Assembly (NCBI GenBank): GCA_003858485.1
Contig: RQYD01000022.1
Span: 30,672 to 94,671, forward strand
Direction of reading: 5' to 3'
Length of the DNA stretch: 64,000 bases
Source: Clostridiales bacterium COT073_COT-073
Lineage (GTDB): Bacteria > Bacillota > Clostridia > Lachnospirales > Vallitaleaceae
Under the pieces are notes generated by a model. It was not told where the DNA came from. It worked only from the letters and a program-made list of their open reading frames with translations, and made no database searches. The first letter of the stretch is position 1; every line of letters begins with the position of its first letter. Positions 9,432-18,900 of the stretch are shown here, piece by piece. A program made the translations under genes and the position numbers.

Positions 9432-10307
9432 TTAACCTTTAACACCCCCTATTATCAGCCCTTTTACAATATATCTCTGTAAAAAGGGATATAGCAATAT
9501 AATTGGACCAATGGTAATTATCGCTGTGGCCATTTGTAAGGATTCAGTAGGTATAAATCCACTGCCTACCATTCCTGAACTTTGCAAATTTCGCATAAAA
9601 CTAAGTTCCGATTTCAGTTTCATTAAATAATACTGAATGGTATAGTATCTCGGTTCAGAAACCAACATGATCGAATTCCACCAATCATTCCAATAGGCAA
9701 TCCCATAAAACAAACCGATGGTTGATAAAATTGGTTTAGAAAGCGGAAAATAAATTTTAAAAGCAACCTGCAAATCATTTGCTCCATCTAATTTTGCCGA
9801 CTCCATCAAAGACATCGGAATTGTACTCATATAATTTCTTACCAGAAATAAATTAAATGGACTAAAAATTAAATTGGGAATTAAAAGTGCCAGATAATTT
9901 TCGGAAAATCCTACCTTTTTGCAAATCATATACCAGGGGACCATTCCGCCATTAAAAATCATGGTTATAAAAAAATACATAGCAATTTGGTTTCTATATT
10001 TAACAAATGGATTGGCCAAGGCATATGAGGCCATTGCTGTAATAATCACCGCCAAAATGGTGCCGATTCCTGTAATAAAAACCGAATTGAGATAACACTG
10101 AATAACCTCTATACCATTCTCAAACAGCATTTTGTATGCCTCGATGCTTAATTCTTTTGGAAAAAAAGAATATCCATTTCTAACAATTTCTGATTCTGGT
10201 GTGAAGGAAACAATGAAAACAAGCAAAAGAGGCAATACACATATTAGTGCGGTTATTGTCAAACAAAAATAAATCAAAACTTTTCCCCAAGTCAGCTTTC
10301 TTTTCAT
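9432..10307 (-). CDS. Sugar ABC transporter permease (LplC/MalG type)
   Basis: Inner-membrane permease of a carbohydrate uptake ABC transporter (CUT1). The 291 residues carry six hydrophobic segments and the EAA loop that contacts the ATPase (ESAKLDGANDLQVAFKIYFP, about 190-210). The C-terminus RYIVKGLIIGGVKG is typical of the MalG/LplC branch. The stop of the upstream permease and this ATG share a base (TAATG), indicating translational coupling; GGAGGG lies eight bases upstream. No ATPase gene is present in the operon, so a shared MsmK/UgpC-type ATPase encoded elsewhere must energise it. Confidence 0.92.
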   Translation of the reverse strand: MKRKLTWGKVLIYFCLTITALICVLPLLLVFIVSFTPESEIVRNGYSFFPKELSIEAYKMLFENGIEVIQCYLNSVFITGIGTILAVIITAMASYALANPFVKYRNQIAMYFFITMIFNGGMVPWYMICKKVGFSENYLALLIPNLIFSPFNLFLVRNYMSTIPMSLMESAKLDGANDLQVAFKIYFPLSKPILSTIGLFYGIAYWNDWWNSIMLVSEPRYYTIQYYLMKLKSELSFMRNLQSSGMVGSGFIPTESLQMATAIITIGPIILLYPFLQRYIVKGLIIGGVKG

Positions 10308-11242
10308 TAAAACAACCCTCCTTCCTCAATTTTCTTTCTGGCAATATAATTGGAACCCCAAACGCACAAAAATCCCATTACCGCTTGAAAAAAGCTGATG
10401 GCCATTGCTTTGGACGGATCGCCAATCATCCGCAGAGTTCTGAATACATAAGTATCAATTACATCTGTCGCATGATAAAGCACACCATTATCTCCCACTA
10501 ATGCATAAATCATTCCAAAATCGCCATAAAAAACCCGGCCTATGGATATAATGCTTAACATTGCTATGGTTGGAATCAGCATGGGAATCGTAATTTTAGT
10601 ACACATCTGCAGCCGGGTTGCACCACTGACGGCAGCTGCATCATAAAGTTCTTCATCAAAGCCTGTAATTGTCGCCAGGTAAATGACCATATTCATTCCT
10701 AATTCTTTCCAGACTTTTAAAACAACTAAAATAATGGTCCAATATTTGGGTTCATTATAAAAATTAATTTTAGTTCCTCCAAAAAAGCTTATTATATAGT
10801 TTAATAAACCATATTTACTCCCTATAATTCCATATAATATATAATTTACAATTATCCATGAAAGAAAATAAGGAAGTAGATAAGTGGATTGTGCAATCTT
10901 TTTAAAATATCGGGAATGAATTTCATTGATCATAGTGGCTAAGATCACTGCAACTATCATGGTAAAAAATAAAAATAACAAATTTAATTTAATTGTGTTT
11001 CTAATGATAAGAGCAGCATCTTGTGACTTAAAAAAAAATTCAAAGTTTTTTAAACCAACCCATTTGCTATGTAAAATTCCTTTTTTTATATTAAATTTTT
11101 GAAAGGCAATTATCATATAAGGAATTGTGCAATAGCCAAATACAAATGTATATAATGCAGCCGGAACAAGCATCAAATAAGCTGCTTTATTCTTTTTAAT
11201 ATCCATGAATAATGTAACTTTTTTCCTTTTGTTTTTTCTCAT
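10307..11242 (-). CDS. Sugar ABC transporter permease (LplB/UgpA type)
   Basis: First gene of the mannoside operon; 311 residues with a basic N-terminus (RKNKRKK) and six predicted membrane segments. The EAA loop reads YDAAAVSGATRLQMCTKITI (about 215-235). Members of this LplB branch pair with an LplC/MalG-type permease and an LplA-like lipoprotein, which are the next two genes. GGAG precedes the ATG by seven bases. The gene is AT-rich with many poly-A/T tracts. The partner proteins make import of a complex oligosaccharide more likely than a monosaccharide. Confidence 0.91.
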   Translation of the reverse strand: MRKNKRKKVTLFMDIKKNKAAYLMLVPAALYTFVFGYCTIPYMIIAFQKFNIKKGILHSKWVGLKNFEFFFKSQDAALIIRNTIKLNLLFLFFTMIVAVILATMINEIHSRYFKKIAQSTYLLPYFLSWIIVNYILYGIIGSKYGLLNYIISFFGGTKINFYNEPKYWTIILVVLKVWKELGMNMVIYLATITGFDEELYDAAAVSGATRLQMCTKITIPMLIPTIAMLSIISIGRVFYGDFGMIYALVGDNGVLYHATDVIDTYVFRTLRMIGDPSKAMAISFFQAVMGFLCVWGSNYIARKKIEEGGLF

Positions 11243-11551
11243 TAGTCATCTCCATTTAAATATTATTTCAAATTATATTCTGATTTAATCATTGATCATC
11301 CAAATATTTTCCTTCTTTATAATATAACTTTACCATTATTTTTATATCTTATCAATATTAATATATAATATTATAAATTTTATATCTTTTATACCATTTA
11401 TGATTGATTCTTTTTTTAATCAGTTTATTAATTACAATATTTTTTTCCTGCTCAATCAAAAAAAGAACCCTTGTTGTAAAACAAAAGTTCTTTCTTATTT
11501 TCTTTGCCAAAACATTCTGGTTTAAATTAAGTTTTAAAAAATCAAAGGCTC
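11243..11551. other. AT-rich intergenic region with the mannoside operon promoter
   Basis: Between the last gene of the nusA operon (ending at 11552) and the first mannoside gene. The sequence is very AT-rich, with runs such as aatattaatatataatatt near 11350-11370. It must contain the mannoside operon promoter (minus strand), but the many TATAAT-like strings prevent a specific call. The only firm element is the terminator at 11458-11494. Confidence 0.5.
11458..11494 (-). terminator. Terminator of the rimP-nusA-infB-ribF operon
   Basis: Read on the minus strand, aaagaacttttgtt and aacaagggttcttt pair around a tac loop and are followed by a run of seven T. It lies about 60 nt after the ribF stop. 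Confidence 0.85.
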
Positions 11552-12460
11552 CTATTTCGCTTTTACCAACTCCACATCTTTGGTGATCTGCGCCTTTAAT
11601 TCCTCGAGTGAAGCAAAGGAGATCTCCGGCCGCAAATATTCCAGAAAGCGAACTTCAATTTCCTGTCCATAAATTTTTTCCTGAAAATTCAAAATAAAGG
11701 TTTCTACCGAATATGGTCGATTTTCAAGGCTGGGGCTGATGCCAATATTACTTAATCCCCGGTATGCCTGGCCCTGATAAATGACTTCGGACAAATATAC
11801 ACCATTGGGCGGCAGCATTTTATCTGAATCCGGTATTAAATTAGCAGTTGGAAAGCCGATTGTCCGCCCTAGTTTCTGGCCATCCCGAACCTTGCCCCGG
11901 ATATGAAAGTGGCGTCCGGTCAATTCTTCAAATTCTTTTAAATTTCCGGTTTGAATTGCCGACCGCAGTCTGGTTGAGCTGATATCCTGACCATGATCCT
12001 GCAATTTTTCCATCACTTCAACTGTAATTCCTTTGGTCATCAGAACTTCTTTTAACATAGCCGCATTACCGGCCGCTTTTTTACCAAAATGGTAATCACT
12101 GCCAACCACCACTGCCCTGACACCAAGCTTATCCAGCAAAATATCCTGAATAAAACTGTCCGGACTCATATTTCGATGTTCTTCAGTAAATGGAAATAAA
12201 ATATAATAATCCAATCCTATTTCGGCAAATAAGGCTATTTTTTCTTCTTCTGTATAGATCAAACGAAATTCCTCACCGACAAATACTTTCAGCGGATGCG
12301 GAGCAAAGGTTAAAACTGCTGTTTTCAGGCCATTTTCCAGCCCGATTTGCTTTGCTTTTTCCACCAATAAATTATGCCCGCGATGAATGCCGTCAAAATT
12401 GCCCAAAATCACCACAATTTCAGACAAACGCAAATTTTCTGTGGTATCTTTAATTATCAT
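11552..12460 (-). CDS. ribF: Bifunctional riboflavin kinase / FAD synthetase
   Basis: Converts riboflavin to FMN and then FAD. The 302-residue protein has the N-terminal nucleotidyltransferase domain (VVILGNFDGIHRGHNLLVEKA from about residue 16; SSTRLRSAIQTG near 150 is the C-terminal part of that fold) and the C-terminal flavokinase domain (HIRGKVRDGQKLGRTIGFPT, about 185-205). The ATG follows directly on the TGA stop of truB, with GAGGA just upstream, so it is translationally coupled. Last gene of the nusA operon, its common position in Firmicutes. No FMN riboswitch precedes it, consistent with expression from the operon promoter. Confidence 0.95.
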   Translation of the reverse strand: MIIKDTTENLRLSEIVVILGNFDGIHRGHNLLVEKAKQIGLENGLKTAVLTFAPHPLKVFVGEEFRLIYTEEEKIALFAEIGLDYYILFPFTEEHRNMSPDSFIQDILLDKLGVRAVVVGSDYHFGKKAAGNAAMLKEVLMTKGITVEVMEKLQDHGQDISSTRLRSAIQTGNLKEFEELTGRHFHIRGKVRDGQKLGRTIGFPTANLIPDSDKMLPPNGVYLSEVIYQGQAYRGLSNIGISPSLENRPYSVETFILNFQEKIYGQEIEVRFLEYLRPEISFASLEELKAQITKDVELVKAK

Positions 12461-13408
12461 TCATTCCTCACTAGCTTGATACAAAAATTTCAATACCTTT
12501 AACATATGGTTAATATAGCGGTAAATTCCAATAAATCTGCCATGACTATCATAGATATAATATAAGTCATGTGTTGGAAGCTGGCGGTCCATTCGGCTGA
12601 TTTCCGTTAACTGGACTATTTTACTAAGATCCCCAGCCTGGATCTGCTCAAGCGGAATTGGATTTCCGGCATATAGCCATTTGCTGAAGCTGTCCTTAAC
12701 CGTCAGCTCAGGTATATCAAACACTTCTGTAATCGGCAGCAAATGTTCTGCCAATTTGCCATCTGCCTTCAGCTTTTCTACCTCCGCCAGCTTTAAAGCA
12801 GTTTCCAGGCCAAATTTCCCTGACCGGGTTCGCTGCAAAGCGGTCATATGAGCTCCGCAGCCTAATTTTTGGCCAATATCATGACATAATGTCCGAATAT
12901 ATGTCCCCTTTGAGCAAGTGACCGAAAAACGATATTCCGCTTTTCCAATTTGCTCTAAATCGCTGATTGCATAAATGGTGGCCGGCCGCGGCTGACGCTG
13001 TACTTCTTTCCCCTGTCTGGCCAGTTCATATAGCTTTTTCCCATCCTGCTTAATTGCTGAATACATTGGCGGAATTTGCATAATTTGCCCCTGAAAAGAG
13101 AGAATAGCTGTCTGCACCTCCGCCGGAGAAACCAGGACTTCGCTTTGGCTGACTACCTTGCCCCAAATATCCTGAGTATCCGTACTTTTTCCCAGACAAA
13201 GAGCAGCCACATATGTTTTTTGCTTTTCCATCAATAGCTCCGATATTTTAGTAGCCTGACCAATGCAAATTGGCAGCACTCCTTCCGCATTAGGGTCAAG
13301 CGTTCCGGTATGCCCGATACGCTTGGTTTTTAAAATTCGGCGTAAAATCGCCACCACATCATGCGAAGTATATCCTTGCTCCTTATATATATTTAAAATT
13401 CCATTCAT
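12461..13408 (-). CDS. truB: tRNA pseudouridine(55) synthase TruB
   Basis: Isomerises U55 in the T-loop of tRNAs. The 315 residues include the catalytic GTLDPNAEGVLPICIG motif with Asp38, the RTQ-like KTYVAALCLG segment, and the CSKGTYIRTLCHDIG motif (about 165-180). A C-terminal PUA-like extension, poorly conserved, covers about 245-315. Start codon ATG; the stop abuts the ribF start. It lies 54 nt downstream of nrnA in the nusA operon. Function is assigned with high confidence from the motifs and the operon position. Confidence 0.95.
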   Translation of the reverse strand: MNGILNIYKEQGYTSHDVVAILRRILKTKRIGHTGTLDPNAEGVLPICIGQATKISELLMEKQKTYVAALCLGKSTDTQDIWGKVVSQSEVLVSPAEVQTAILSFQGQIMQIPPMYSAIKQDGKKLYELARQGKEVQRQPRPATIYAISDLEQIGKAEYRFSVTCSKGTYIRTLCHDIGQKLGCGAHMTALQRTRSGKFGLETALKLAEVEKLKADGKLAEHLLPITEVFDIPELTVKDSFSKWLYAGNPIPLEQIQAGDLSKIVQLTEISRMDRQLPTHDLYYIYDSHGRFIGIYRYINHMLKVLKFLYQASEE

Positions 13409-13462
13409 AGATAAACTAAACCTATTGCTCAGGCGGATATTTCATTACACCTGCACTTCCTG

Positions 13463-14410
13463 CTATAATCGGCTGATGATTTCTTTTTCAATTTGACGGA
13501 ATAATTCTCCGGCCGGCAGGTCCGAACTGGCGCCGGCCGCTTTTTTATGACCGCCGCCGCCAAAAGCTCCGGCCACTTCACAAACATCCAAATGCCGCTT
13601 GGAACGAAAACTTAGCTTATAATTTCCTTTGCTAAACTCAGCCGCAAAAACCGCCGCTTCAATTTCCTCTAACTGCGCCAACATATGAACCACATCTTCC
13701 GTATCTTCTTTGCTTAAATGATTTTCCTGCATTTCCTGATAGCTGATCATTGTCGCCGCAATTTTGTCGCCGCCTAAAAAGCAAAGATTTTGCAGAGCTA
13801 TTTTTTTTGCCATTAATTTATTGACCGTCTGCCGATGAAACAGACGTTTCATAATAAAGTTAAAATCAGCCCCGGCCCTCATCAGACGCCCGGCTGCGAT
13901 CATCGTCGATTCCTGAGTATTAGAATGCATAAAACCACCAGTATCAAAGATAATGCCGGTATAAAGAGCATCGGCTGCTGCCTTGGAAATGACAGTTTCT
14001 TCTCCAAATAAATCATAAATCATTTCCGAAGTCGAACTTTTTTCCGGTTCAACCCAGTGTTTATCACTAATATATCCTTTTGCCAACTCATGATGGTCAA
14101 TATTGATCACCACCCTGGCCCGATTGTAACTATCCAGAAATGGGGTGAATCGTCCTTGATCATTACAGTCAACGACAAAAAGCACCTCTACCTGCTCCGG
14201 ATTTTGCTGAATAATTTCCTCATATCCATTTAAAAAAGAATAAACTTCCGGTGGATTTTCCAGCAATATTTTCGCCTTTATCCCATGAGCCAACAGCAAT
14301 TCTCTCAAGCCAATAGCTGCACCGACACAATCACCATCCGGATGAATATGTCCGGTAATGTAAATTTCGGTATAACCATCGATCCATTGGATTATTTGCT
14401 CAATTGTCAT
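13463..14410 (-). CDS. nrnA: Bifunctional oligoribonuclease / PAP phosphatase (DHH family)
   Basis: Degrades nano-RNAs to mononucleotides and dephosphorylates 3'-phosphoadenosine 5'-phosphate. The DHH domain shows GHIHPDGDCVG (His21, Asp25, Asp27), the INIDHHELAKGY motif near residue 105, and the DHHA1 domain ends with AFGGGGHKKAAGA near 295. The start at 14410 is preferred to the ATG seven codons upstream: CTGGAGGA sits seven bases before it, and this start overlaps the rbfA stop by 11 nt, a usual coupling arrangement. The nrnA gene between rbfA and truB is standard for Clostridia and Bacilli. Confidence 0.94.
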   Translation of the reverse strand: MTIEQIIQWIDGYTEIYITGHIHPDGDCVGAAIGLRELLLAHGIKAKILLENPPEVYSFLNGYEEIIQQNPEQVEVLFVVDCNDQGRFTPFLDSYNRARVVINIDHHELAKGYISDKHWVEPEKSSTSEMIYDLFGEETVISKAAADALYTGIIFDTGGFMHSNTQESTMIAAGRLMRAGADFNFIMKRLFHRQTVNKLMAKKIALQNLCFLGGDKIAATMISYQEMQENHLSKEDTEDVVHMLAQLEEIEAAVFAAEFSKGNYKLSFRSKRHLDVCEVAGAFGGGGHKKAAGASSDLPAGELFRQIEKEIISRL

Positions 14411-14768
14411 TTTCATCCTCCAGACGCACATCTTGAATTAATTTTGACATTTCGATTCCTCTTTCAATTGAGGTATCCATGATAAAATGAAGATTCGGTG
14501 TATTACGAAGATTTAAGCGTCGGGCTAATTCCCGACGAATAAAACTGCCTGAGCTGCGCAGCCCTTCCATGGTCTCACTTCTTTTTAGATCATCACCCAA
14601 AACGCTGATATAGACTTTACATTCCTTTAAATCGCCGGTGGTATCTACCGCTACCACACTGACCAAAGAATCAATTCTTGGATCTTTTACTTCTCTTTGG
14701 ATAATGGCTGACAGTTCCATTTTTACTTCTTCATTGACCCGAGTCATTCGATGACTGTTTTTTCTCAT
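14400..14768 (-). CDS. rbfA: Ribosome-binding factor A
   Basis: Late 30S maturation factor, needed for 16S rRNA 5' end processing and cold adaptation. At 122 residues with a single KH-like domain it has the normal size; the motifs RVNEEVKMELSAIIQREVKD at the N-terminus, DLKECKVYISVLGD in the centre and RRELARRLNLRNTPNLHF toward the end are diagnostic. It lies downstream of infB, separated by a 178-nt gap that holds an 11-bp tandem repeat. Confidence 0.95.
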   Translation of the reverse strand: MRKNSHRMTRVNEEVKMELSAIIQREVKDPRIDSLVSVVAVDTTGDLKECKVYISVLGDDLKRSETMEGLRSSGSFIRRELARRLNLRNTPNLHFIMDTSIERGIEMSKLIQDVRLEDENDN

Positions 14769-14843
14769 ATTTTCCCTTTCCTATTTTATTTACCCAACCC
14801 TCCCGCAGCTCTATTTGACTAAGCTGCAAAGATTGCTTTCAGG

Positions 14844-14887
14844 GCACATGCCTAGCATATGCCTGGCACATGCCTAGCACATGCCTG
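14844..14887. repeat. Four tandem copies of an 11-bp unit between infB and rbfA
   Basis: The unit gcacatgcct(a/g) occurs four times back to back; the second copy reads gcatatgcct. Units share the palindrome catatg/cacatg, so the array can form small hairpins. It sits in the untranslated gap inside an essential operon, so it is transcribed. Confidence 0.85.
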
Positions 14888-14946
14888 AATGAAAACTTAT
14901 TATCCGTGTCCAATCATCTTTCAGACACAGACAAATCGTTTGAATC

Positions 14947-17166
14947 CTAACGTTCAACCTCTTTCATCACATATGCTTCCAGAATATCGCCGGTTTTAAT
15001 ATCATTAAATTTTTCCAGCATTATACCACAGTCAAAGCCACTGGCCACTTCTTTGGCATCATCTTTAAAGCGCTTGAGCGATGCCAGTCCTCCTTCATAA
15101 ATGACGATATTATCTCTGAGCAAACGTACCTTAGCTGAACGGGTAATTTTACCATCGGTCACATGGGCACCACCAATCGTGCCAAGTCCGGAAACTTTAA
15201 AGGTATCCCGAATTTCACAATGGCCCTGTACTTCCTCCTTAAATACCGGATCAAGCATACCTTTCATTGCCAGTTCAATATCTTCAATCGCATTATAAAT
15301 AACACGGTAAAGCCGAATATCAATGCCTTCCTGTTCCGCGGTTGATAAGGCATTGTTTTCCGGCCGAACATTAAAGCCAATAATAATAGCATTAGAAGCC
15401 GAAGCCAGCATGACATCCGATTCATTGATCGCACCTACACCACCATGAATGATCCGAATTAAAACTTCCTCATTGGACAATTTTTCCAGACTCTGGCGAA
15501 CAGCCTCGACCGATCCCTGAACATCGGCTTTGACAATCAGCTTCAGTTCTTTCATCTCGCCTTCCTGGATCTGCTGGAATAAATCATCAAGGGTTACTTT
15601 TTGCGGTGTGGCCTGAATCATTTTTTCTCTTAAATTCTTGCGTACCTTTTCCGAAATATAGCGGGCATCTTTTTCATTTTTAGCCACATAGAAAGATTCT
15701 CCGGCTAATGGCACATCATTTAAGCCCAAAATCTCAACCGGGGTTGATGGTCCGGCTTTTTTAATTGGTCGGCCCTTATCATCCATCATTGCTCTAACCC
15801 GGCCATGAGTAGCGCCGATAACTACACTATCACCAATTTTAAGAGTTCCTCTTTGAATCAACATGGTTGCCACTGCACCACGTCCTTTATCCAGTCTGGC
15901 TTCAATTACAATACCTCTGGCCAAAGTATTGGGATTGGCCTTTAATTCGCCCATTTCCGCTACCAGCACGATCATATCCAAAAGTTCGTCAATTCCTTCT
16001 TTGGTGGCAGCTGACACCGGCACCATAATTGTACTGCCGCCCCAATCTTCAGCAATTAAGCCATGCTCCGTCAATTCTTGTTTTACCCGATCCAAATTGG
16101 CACTCGGCTTATCGATTTTATTTACTGCCACAATAATTTGCACACCAGCCGCTTTAGCATGGTTAATTGCTTCAACGGTCTGAGGCATTACGCCATCATC
16201 CGCTGCTACTACTAAAATTGCAATATCCGTTGCCATAGCTCCTCTCAGGCGCATTGCCGTAAAGGCTTCATGTCCCGGAGTATCCAAAAATGTAATTTTT
16301 TCACCATGTACATCAATCGAATATGCACCAATATGCTGAGTGATTCCTCCTTGCTCAGTGGCCGTTACATTGGTCTTTTTAATAGCATCCAGAAGCGAGG
16401 TCTTACCATGGTCAACATGACCCATAACTACCACTACCGGCGGTCTTTTAATCAGATTCTTTTCATCTTCCGGTGAATCAGCAAAAAAACTGTCAACGAT
16501 GTCAACTTCCGCCTCCTGCTCCACTAAATAATCATAACCCAGCGCCAATTCTTCTGCCAATTTAAAATCCATTTCCTGATTAGCTGTCATCATTTTACCT
16601 TGCATCATTAATTTTTGTACAATTTCTGAAACCGGCTTATTTAAAGCTTTGGCAAAATCTTTAACCGTCAAAGTGGCCGGCAGTTTAATCAGTTTATCAT
16701 CAACATCACTATCGGCCGGTTTTGGCTGATTCACATCTTGACGCTGATTCTTTTTATTCCATTTTTTCTTATTCCCGCCCTTTTTACTGTGAAATTTATC
16801 ACTTTCTTCTTCCTCATCATCAATCAATGTATTTTTATCAAAAGCATAACCGGATATTTTTTCGTTTCTCTCAACTTTTCCACTCTTCGGTTTCTTTGGT
16901 TTTTTTATTTCTTCAACATCTAACTCTTCTTCTTTAGCCGGTTTGCTTTCTTTTTTCTCTTTTTTATGACTTTTTTCTTCCACAACAGCATTCGCCTTGG
17001 CAAATTCCAGCTGAGCAAAATACTCAAGCACTTTATCCACTTGTTCTTCAGTTAACGAGCTCATGTGGTTTTTAACATCAATTCCCAATTCTTTAACGAC
17101 TTTTACTAACTCTTTGCTATCTAAATCTAAATTTTTTGCTACTTCGTATAATCTCATTTTTGACAT
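14947..17166 (-). CDS. infB: Translation initiation factor IF-2
   Basis: GTPase that places fMet-tRNA on the 30S subunit and promotes subunit joining. The 739 residues contain an N-terminal IF2_N module (about 1-50), a charged Lys/Glu linker (about 60-150), a second IF2_N module (about 160-215), and the G domain beginning [13 protein letters not shown] near residue 242, with DTPGHEAF and VNKIDKP following. Domains II-IV fill the C-terminal half ([13 protein letters not shown]). The linker is short, as usual in Clostridia. The ATG lies directly after the ylxQ stop; GAGGAAAT within ylxQ supplies the ribosome binding site. Confidence 0.97.
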   Translation of the reverse strand: MSKMRLYEVAKNLDLDSKELVKVVKELGIDVKNHMSSLTEEQVDKVLEYFAQLEFAKANAVVEEKSHKKEKKESKPAKEEELDVEEIKKPKKPKSGKVERNEKISGYAFDKNTLIDDEEEESDKFHSKKGGNKKKWNKKNQRQDVNQPKPADSDVDDKLIKLPATLTVKDFAKALNKPVSEIVQKLMMQGKMMTANQEMDFKLAEELALGYDYLVEQEAEVDIVDSFFADSPEDEKNLIKRPPVVVVMGHVDHGKTSLLDAIKKTNVTATEQGGITQHIGAYSIDVHGEKITFLDTPGHEAFTAMRLRGAMATDIAILVVAADDGVMPQTVEAINHAKAAGVQIIVAVNKIDKPSANLDRVKQELTEHGLIAEDWGGSTIMVPVSAATKEGIDELLDMIVLVAEMGELKANPNTLARGIVIEARLDKGRGAVATMLIQRGTLKIGDSVVIGATHGRVRAMMDDKGRPIKKAGPSTPVEILGLNDVPLAGESFYVAKNEKDARYISEKVRKNLREKMIQATPQKVTLDDLFQQIQEGEMKELKLIVKADVQGSVEAVRQSLEKLSNEEVLIRIIHGGVGAINESDVMLASASNAIIIGFNVRPENNALSTAEQEGIDIRLYRVIYNAIEDIELAMKGMLDPVFKEEVQGHCEIRDTFKVSGLGTIGGAHVTDGKITRSAKVRLLRDNIVIYEGGLASLKRFKDDAKEVASGFDCGIMLEKFNDIKTGDILEAYVMKEVER

Positions 17167-17472
17167 CTATTCGATTTCCTCCATCTTTTTCCGAATTGAC
17201 TCCGCAAAATCTTTATTGGTAACTGCCGCACTGGTTCTTATCCCTTTGCCAATTGCCTGTCCCAATTCCTGGCGGCTGCCAATTTCCAAAACCGGAATTC
17301 CTCGATAGCCGGCTTTATCTTTAAATTGTTTCTTTGTATTTTCAGAAGCGTCTTTGGCCAGCAAAACCAGCCAAGCCTTTTTCGATTTAATTGCTTCCAT
17401 GGTAGCAAACTCACCGCTAACCAGTGCTCCGGCTTTTTGACATAATGACAACAAGCCCCACTTTTTATTCAA
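17167..17472 (-). CDS. L7Ae/L30e-family RNA-binding protein YlxQ
   Basis: Small (101 aa) L7Ae/L30e/S12e-type protein always found between ylxR and infB in Firmicutes. The fold is recognisable from LCQKAGALVSGEFATMEAIK, the central LVLLAKDASENTKKQ segment and VLEIGSRQELGQAIGKG. Homologues bind kink-turn RNA, but the cellular role of this one is not established. Translation starts at TTG, overlapping the rnpM stop region by eight bases, which indicates coupled translation. Confidence 0.9.
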   Translation of the reverse strand: MNKKWGLLSLCQKAGALVSGEFATMEAIKSKKAWLVLLAKDASENTKKQFKDKAGYRGIPVLEIGSRQELGQAIGKGIRTSAAVTNKDFAESIRKKMEEIE

Positions 17473-17731
17473 TTCCTGCTAAGGCCTCCTTTAATTCAGC
17501 ATAGATTTCCGGCGTGATCTCACAGTCGAGTGAGCGTGCCAATGCCTTGGTCTTTTCTGCCTTTTCAAAACATTGTATATTCTTACAAATATAAGCACCA
17601 CGGCCATTTTGTTTCCCGCTTTGATCAATTAAAATCTTATCTTCCGGCGTTTTTACTACCCGTAACAATTCTTTTTTGGAAAACATTTGTTGACAAGCTA
17701 CGCATTTACGCAGTGGTATTTTCTTTGCCAT
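17465..17731 (-). CDS. rnpM: YlxR family RNA-binding protein (RNase P modulator RnpM)
   Basis: An 88-residue basic protein with the YlxR signature: RKCVACQQMFSKKELLRVV at the N-terminus and the GRGAYIC loop in the centre, followed by a helix rich in Lys. Members have been described as RNA-binding modulators of RNase P. It lies between nusA and ylxQ, the conserved order in Clostridia. The paired cysteines (CVAC) are conserved but not known to bind metal. Confidence 0.9.
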   Translation of the reverse strand: MAKKIPLRKCVACQQMFSKKELLRVVKTPEDKILIDQSGKQNGRGAYICKNIQCFEKAEKTKALARSLDCEITPEIYAELKEALAGIE

Positions 17732-17796
17732 CTGACTTCCTCTCTTTTCAGTCCTGACTGTCTGACATTTTTAGCATTTGTCTGCAGCACTCTGAC

Positions 17797-18900
17797 TTAT
17801 TCATCCCGAAGGGTAATATTTTCCTCATAAATAACCGGATTTTCTTCTTCTGTAATAAAGCCCATTTCCTTATCTTGTGATTCTGATTTGATATCAATTC
17901 GATATCCGGTCAACTTGGCTGCCAGTCTGACATTTTGTCCAACTTTACCGATTGCCAGGGATAGCTGATAATCCGGCACCACCACTTTGGCCGATTTTTC
18001 CTCCGGATTAACAACTACTTTAACCACTTTAGACGGACTGAGGGCGGCTGAAATAAAAGCTACCGGGTCTTCGCTCCAGGGAATGATATCAATTTTTTCA
18101 CCATTTAATTCTTCAACAATTCCATTCACCCGAACACCGTTGTGACCAACGCAGGCACCAATCGGATCGATTTCCGGATTCTCTGAATATACTGCCATTT
18201 TGGTACGTGAACCGGCTTCGCGTGAAATGCCTTTGACCACCACCTGGCCATTATATATTTCCGGTACTTCCCGTTCAAATAAGCGTTTTACCAATTCCGG
18301 ATGGGAACGCGAAACCATCACCCGTGGGCTTTTATTTCCTTGTTTGACATCCAATACATAAACCTTGATGCTTTGATTCGGGGTATAGGTTTCACCAGGA
18401 ACCTGCTCATTTTCAGCTAAAATGGCTTCTACTTTGTCATACTCGACAATTACCATGCCCTTACTGATCCTTTGGACTATTCCGGTTACCAATTCACTTT
18501 GCTTTTCCTGATAATCATTATATAAAATATCTTTTTCTGCTTCCCTGATTTTTTGAATTACTAATTGCTTGGCTTTTTGAGCGGCGATCCGGCCAAAATC
18601 TCTGGGTGTTACTTCAATTTGAACTTTATCTCCCAGATTGATATTAACATTGTATTTAACAGCATCAGCCAGAGAAATTTGCAGCTCTGGATCTTCGACC
18701 TTTTCCACTACTTCTTTTTCTGCTAAAACCTTTAAGTCTCCCTTTTCTCTATCAAAATTGACTGTAATATTCTGAGCAGTTCCAAAATTCTTCTTACAAG
18801 CTGTTAGCAGCGAGTTTTCCAAAGCCTCAATTATCACTTCTTTTTTAATATTTTTTTCTCTTTCAATTTGATTTAGTGCATCAATAAATTCCGCGTTCAA
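17797..18900 (-). CDS. nusA: Transcription termination/antitermination factor NusA
   Basis: RNA polymerase-associated factor modulating pausing, termination and antitermination. The 367 residues have the N-terminal RNAP-binding domain (FIDALNQIEREKNIKKE), an S1 domain (about 135-200; LVTGIVQRISKGMVIVEYD) and two KH domains (GACVGHNGVRV near 250; AIGKVGQNVRLAAKLTGY near 320). The acidic repeats of E. coli NusA are absent, as in all Firmicutes. The start codon is TTG, preceded by GGAGGG. Low-efficiency TTG starts at nusA, rimP and ylxQ may hold these proteins at modest levels. Confidence 0.96.
   Translation of the reverse strand: MNAEFIDALNQIEREKNIKKEVIIEALENSLLTACKKNFGTAQNITVNFDREKGDLKVLAEKEVVEKVEDPELQISLADAVKYNVNINLGDKVQIEVTPRDFGRIAAQKAKQLVIQKIREAEKDILYNDYQEKQSELVTGIVQRISKGMVIVEYDKVEAILAENEQVPGETYTPNQSIKVYVLDVKQGNKSPRVMVSRSHPELVKRLFEREVPEIYNGQVVVKGISREAGSRTKMAVYSENPEIDPIGACVGHNGVRVNGIVEELNGEKIDIIPWSEDPVAFISAALSPSKVVKVVVNPEEKSAKVVVPDYQLSLAIGKVGQNVRLAAKLTGYRIDIKSESQDKEMGFITEEENPVIYEENITLRDE

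Noticed and set aside
11404..11586. Plus-strand open frame in the AT-rich gap
   Set aside because: Includes the minus-strand terminator and the ribF end; AT-rich, no ribosome binding site.
12461..13462. FMN riboswitch before ribF
   Set aside because: ribF starts right after the truB stop, leaving no leader; no RFN-like motif in the nearby gap.
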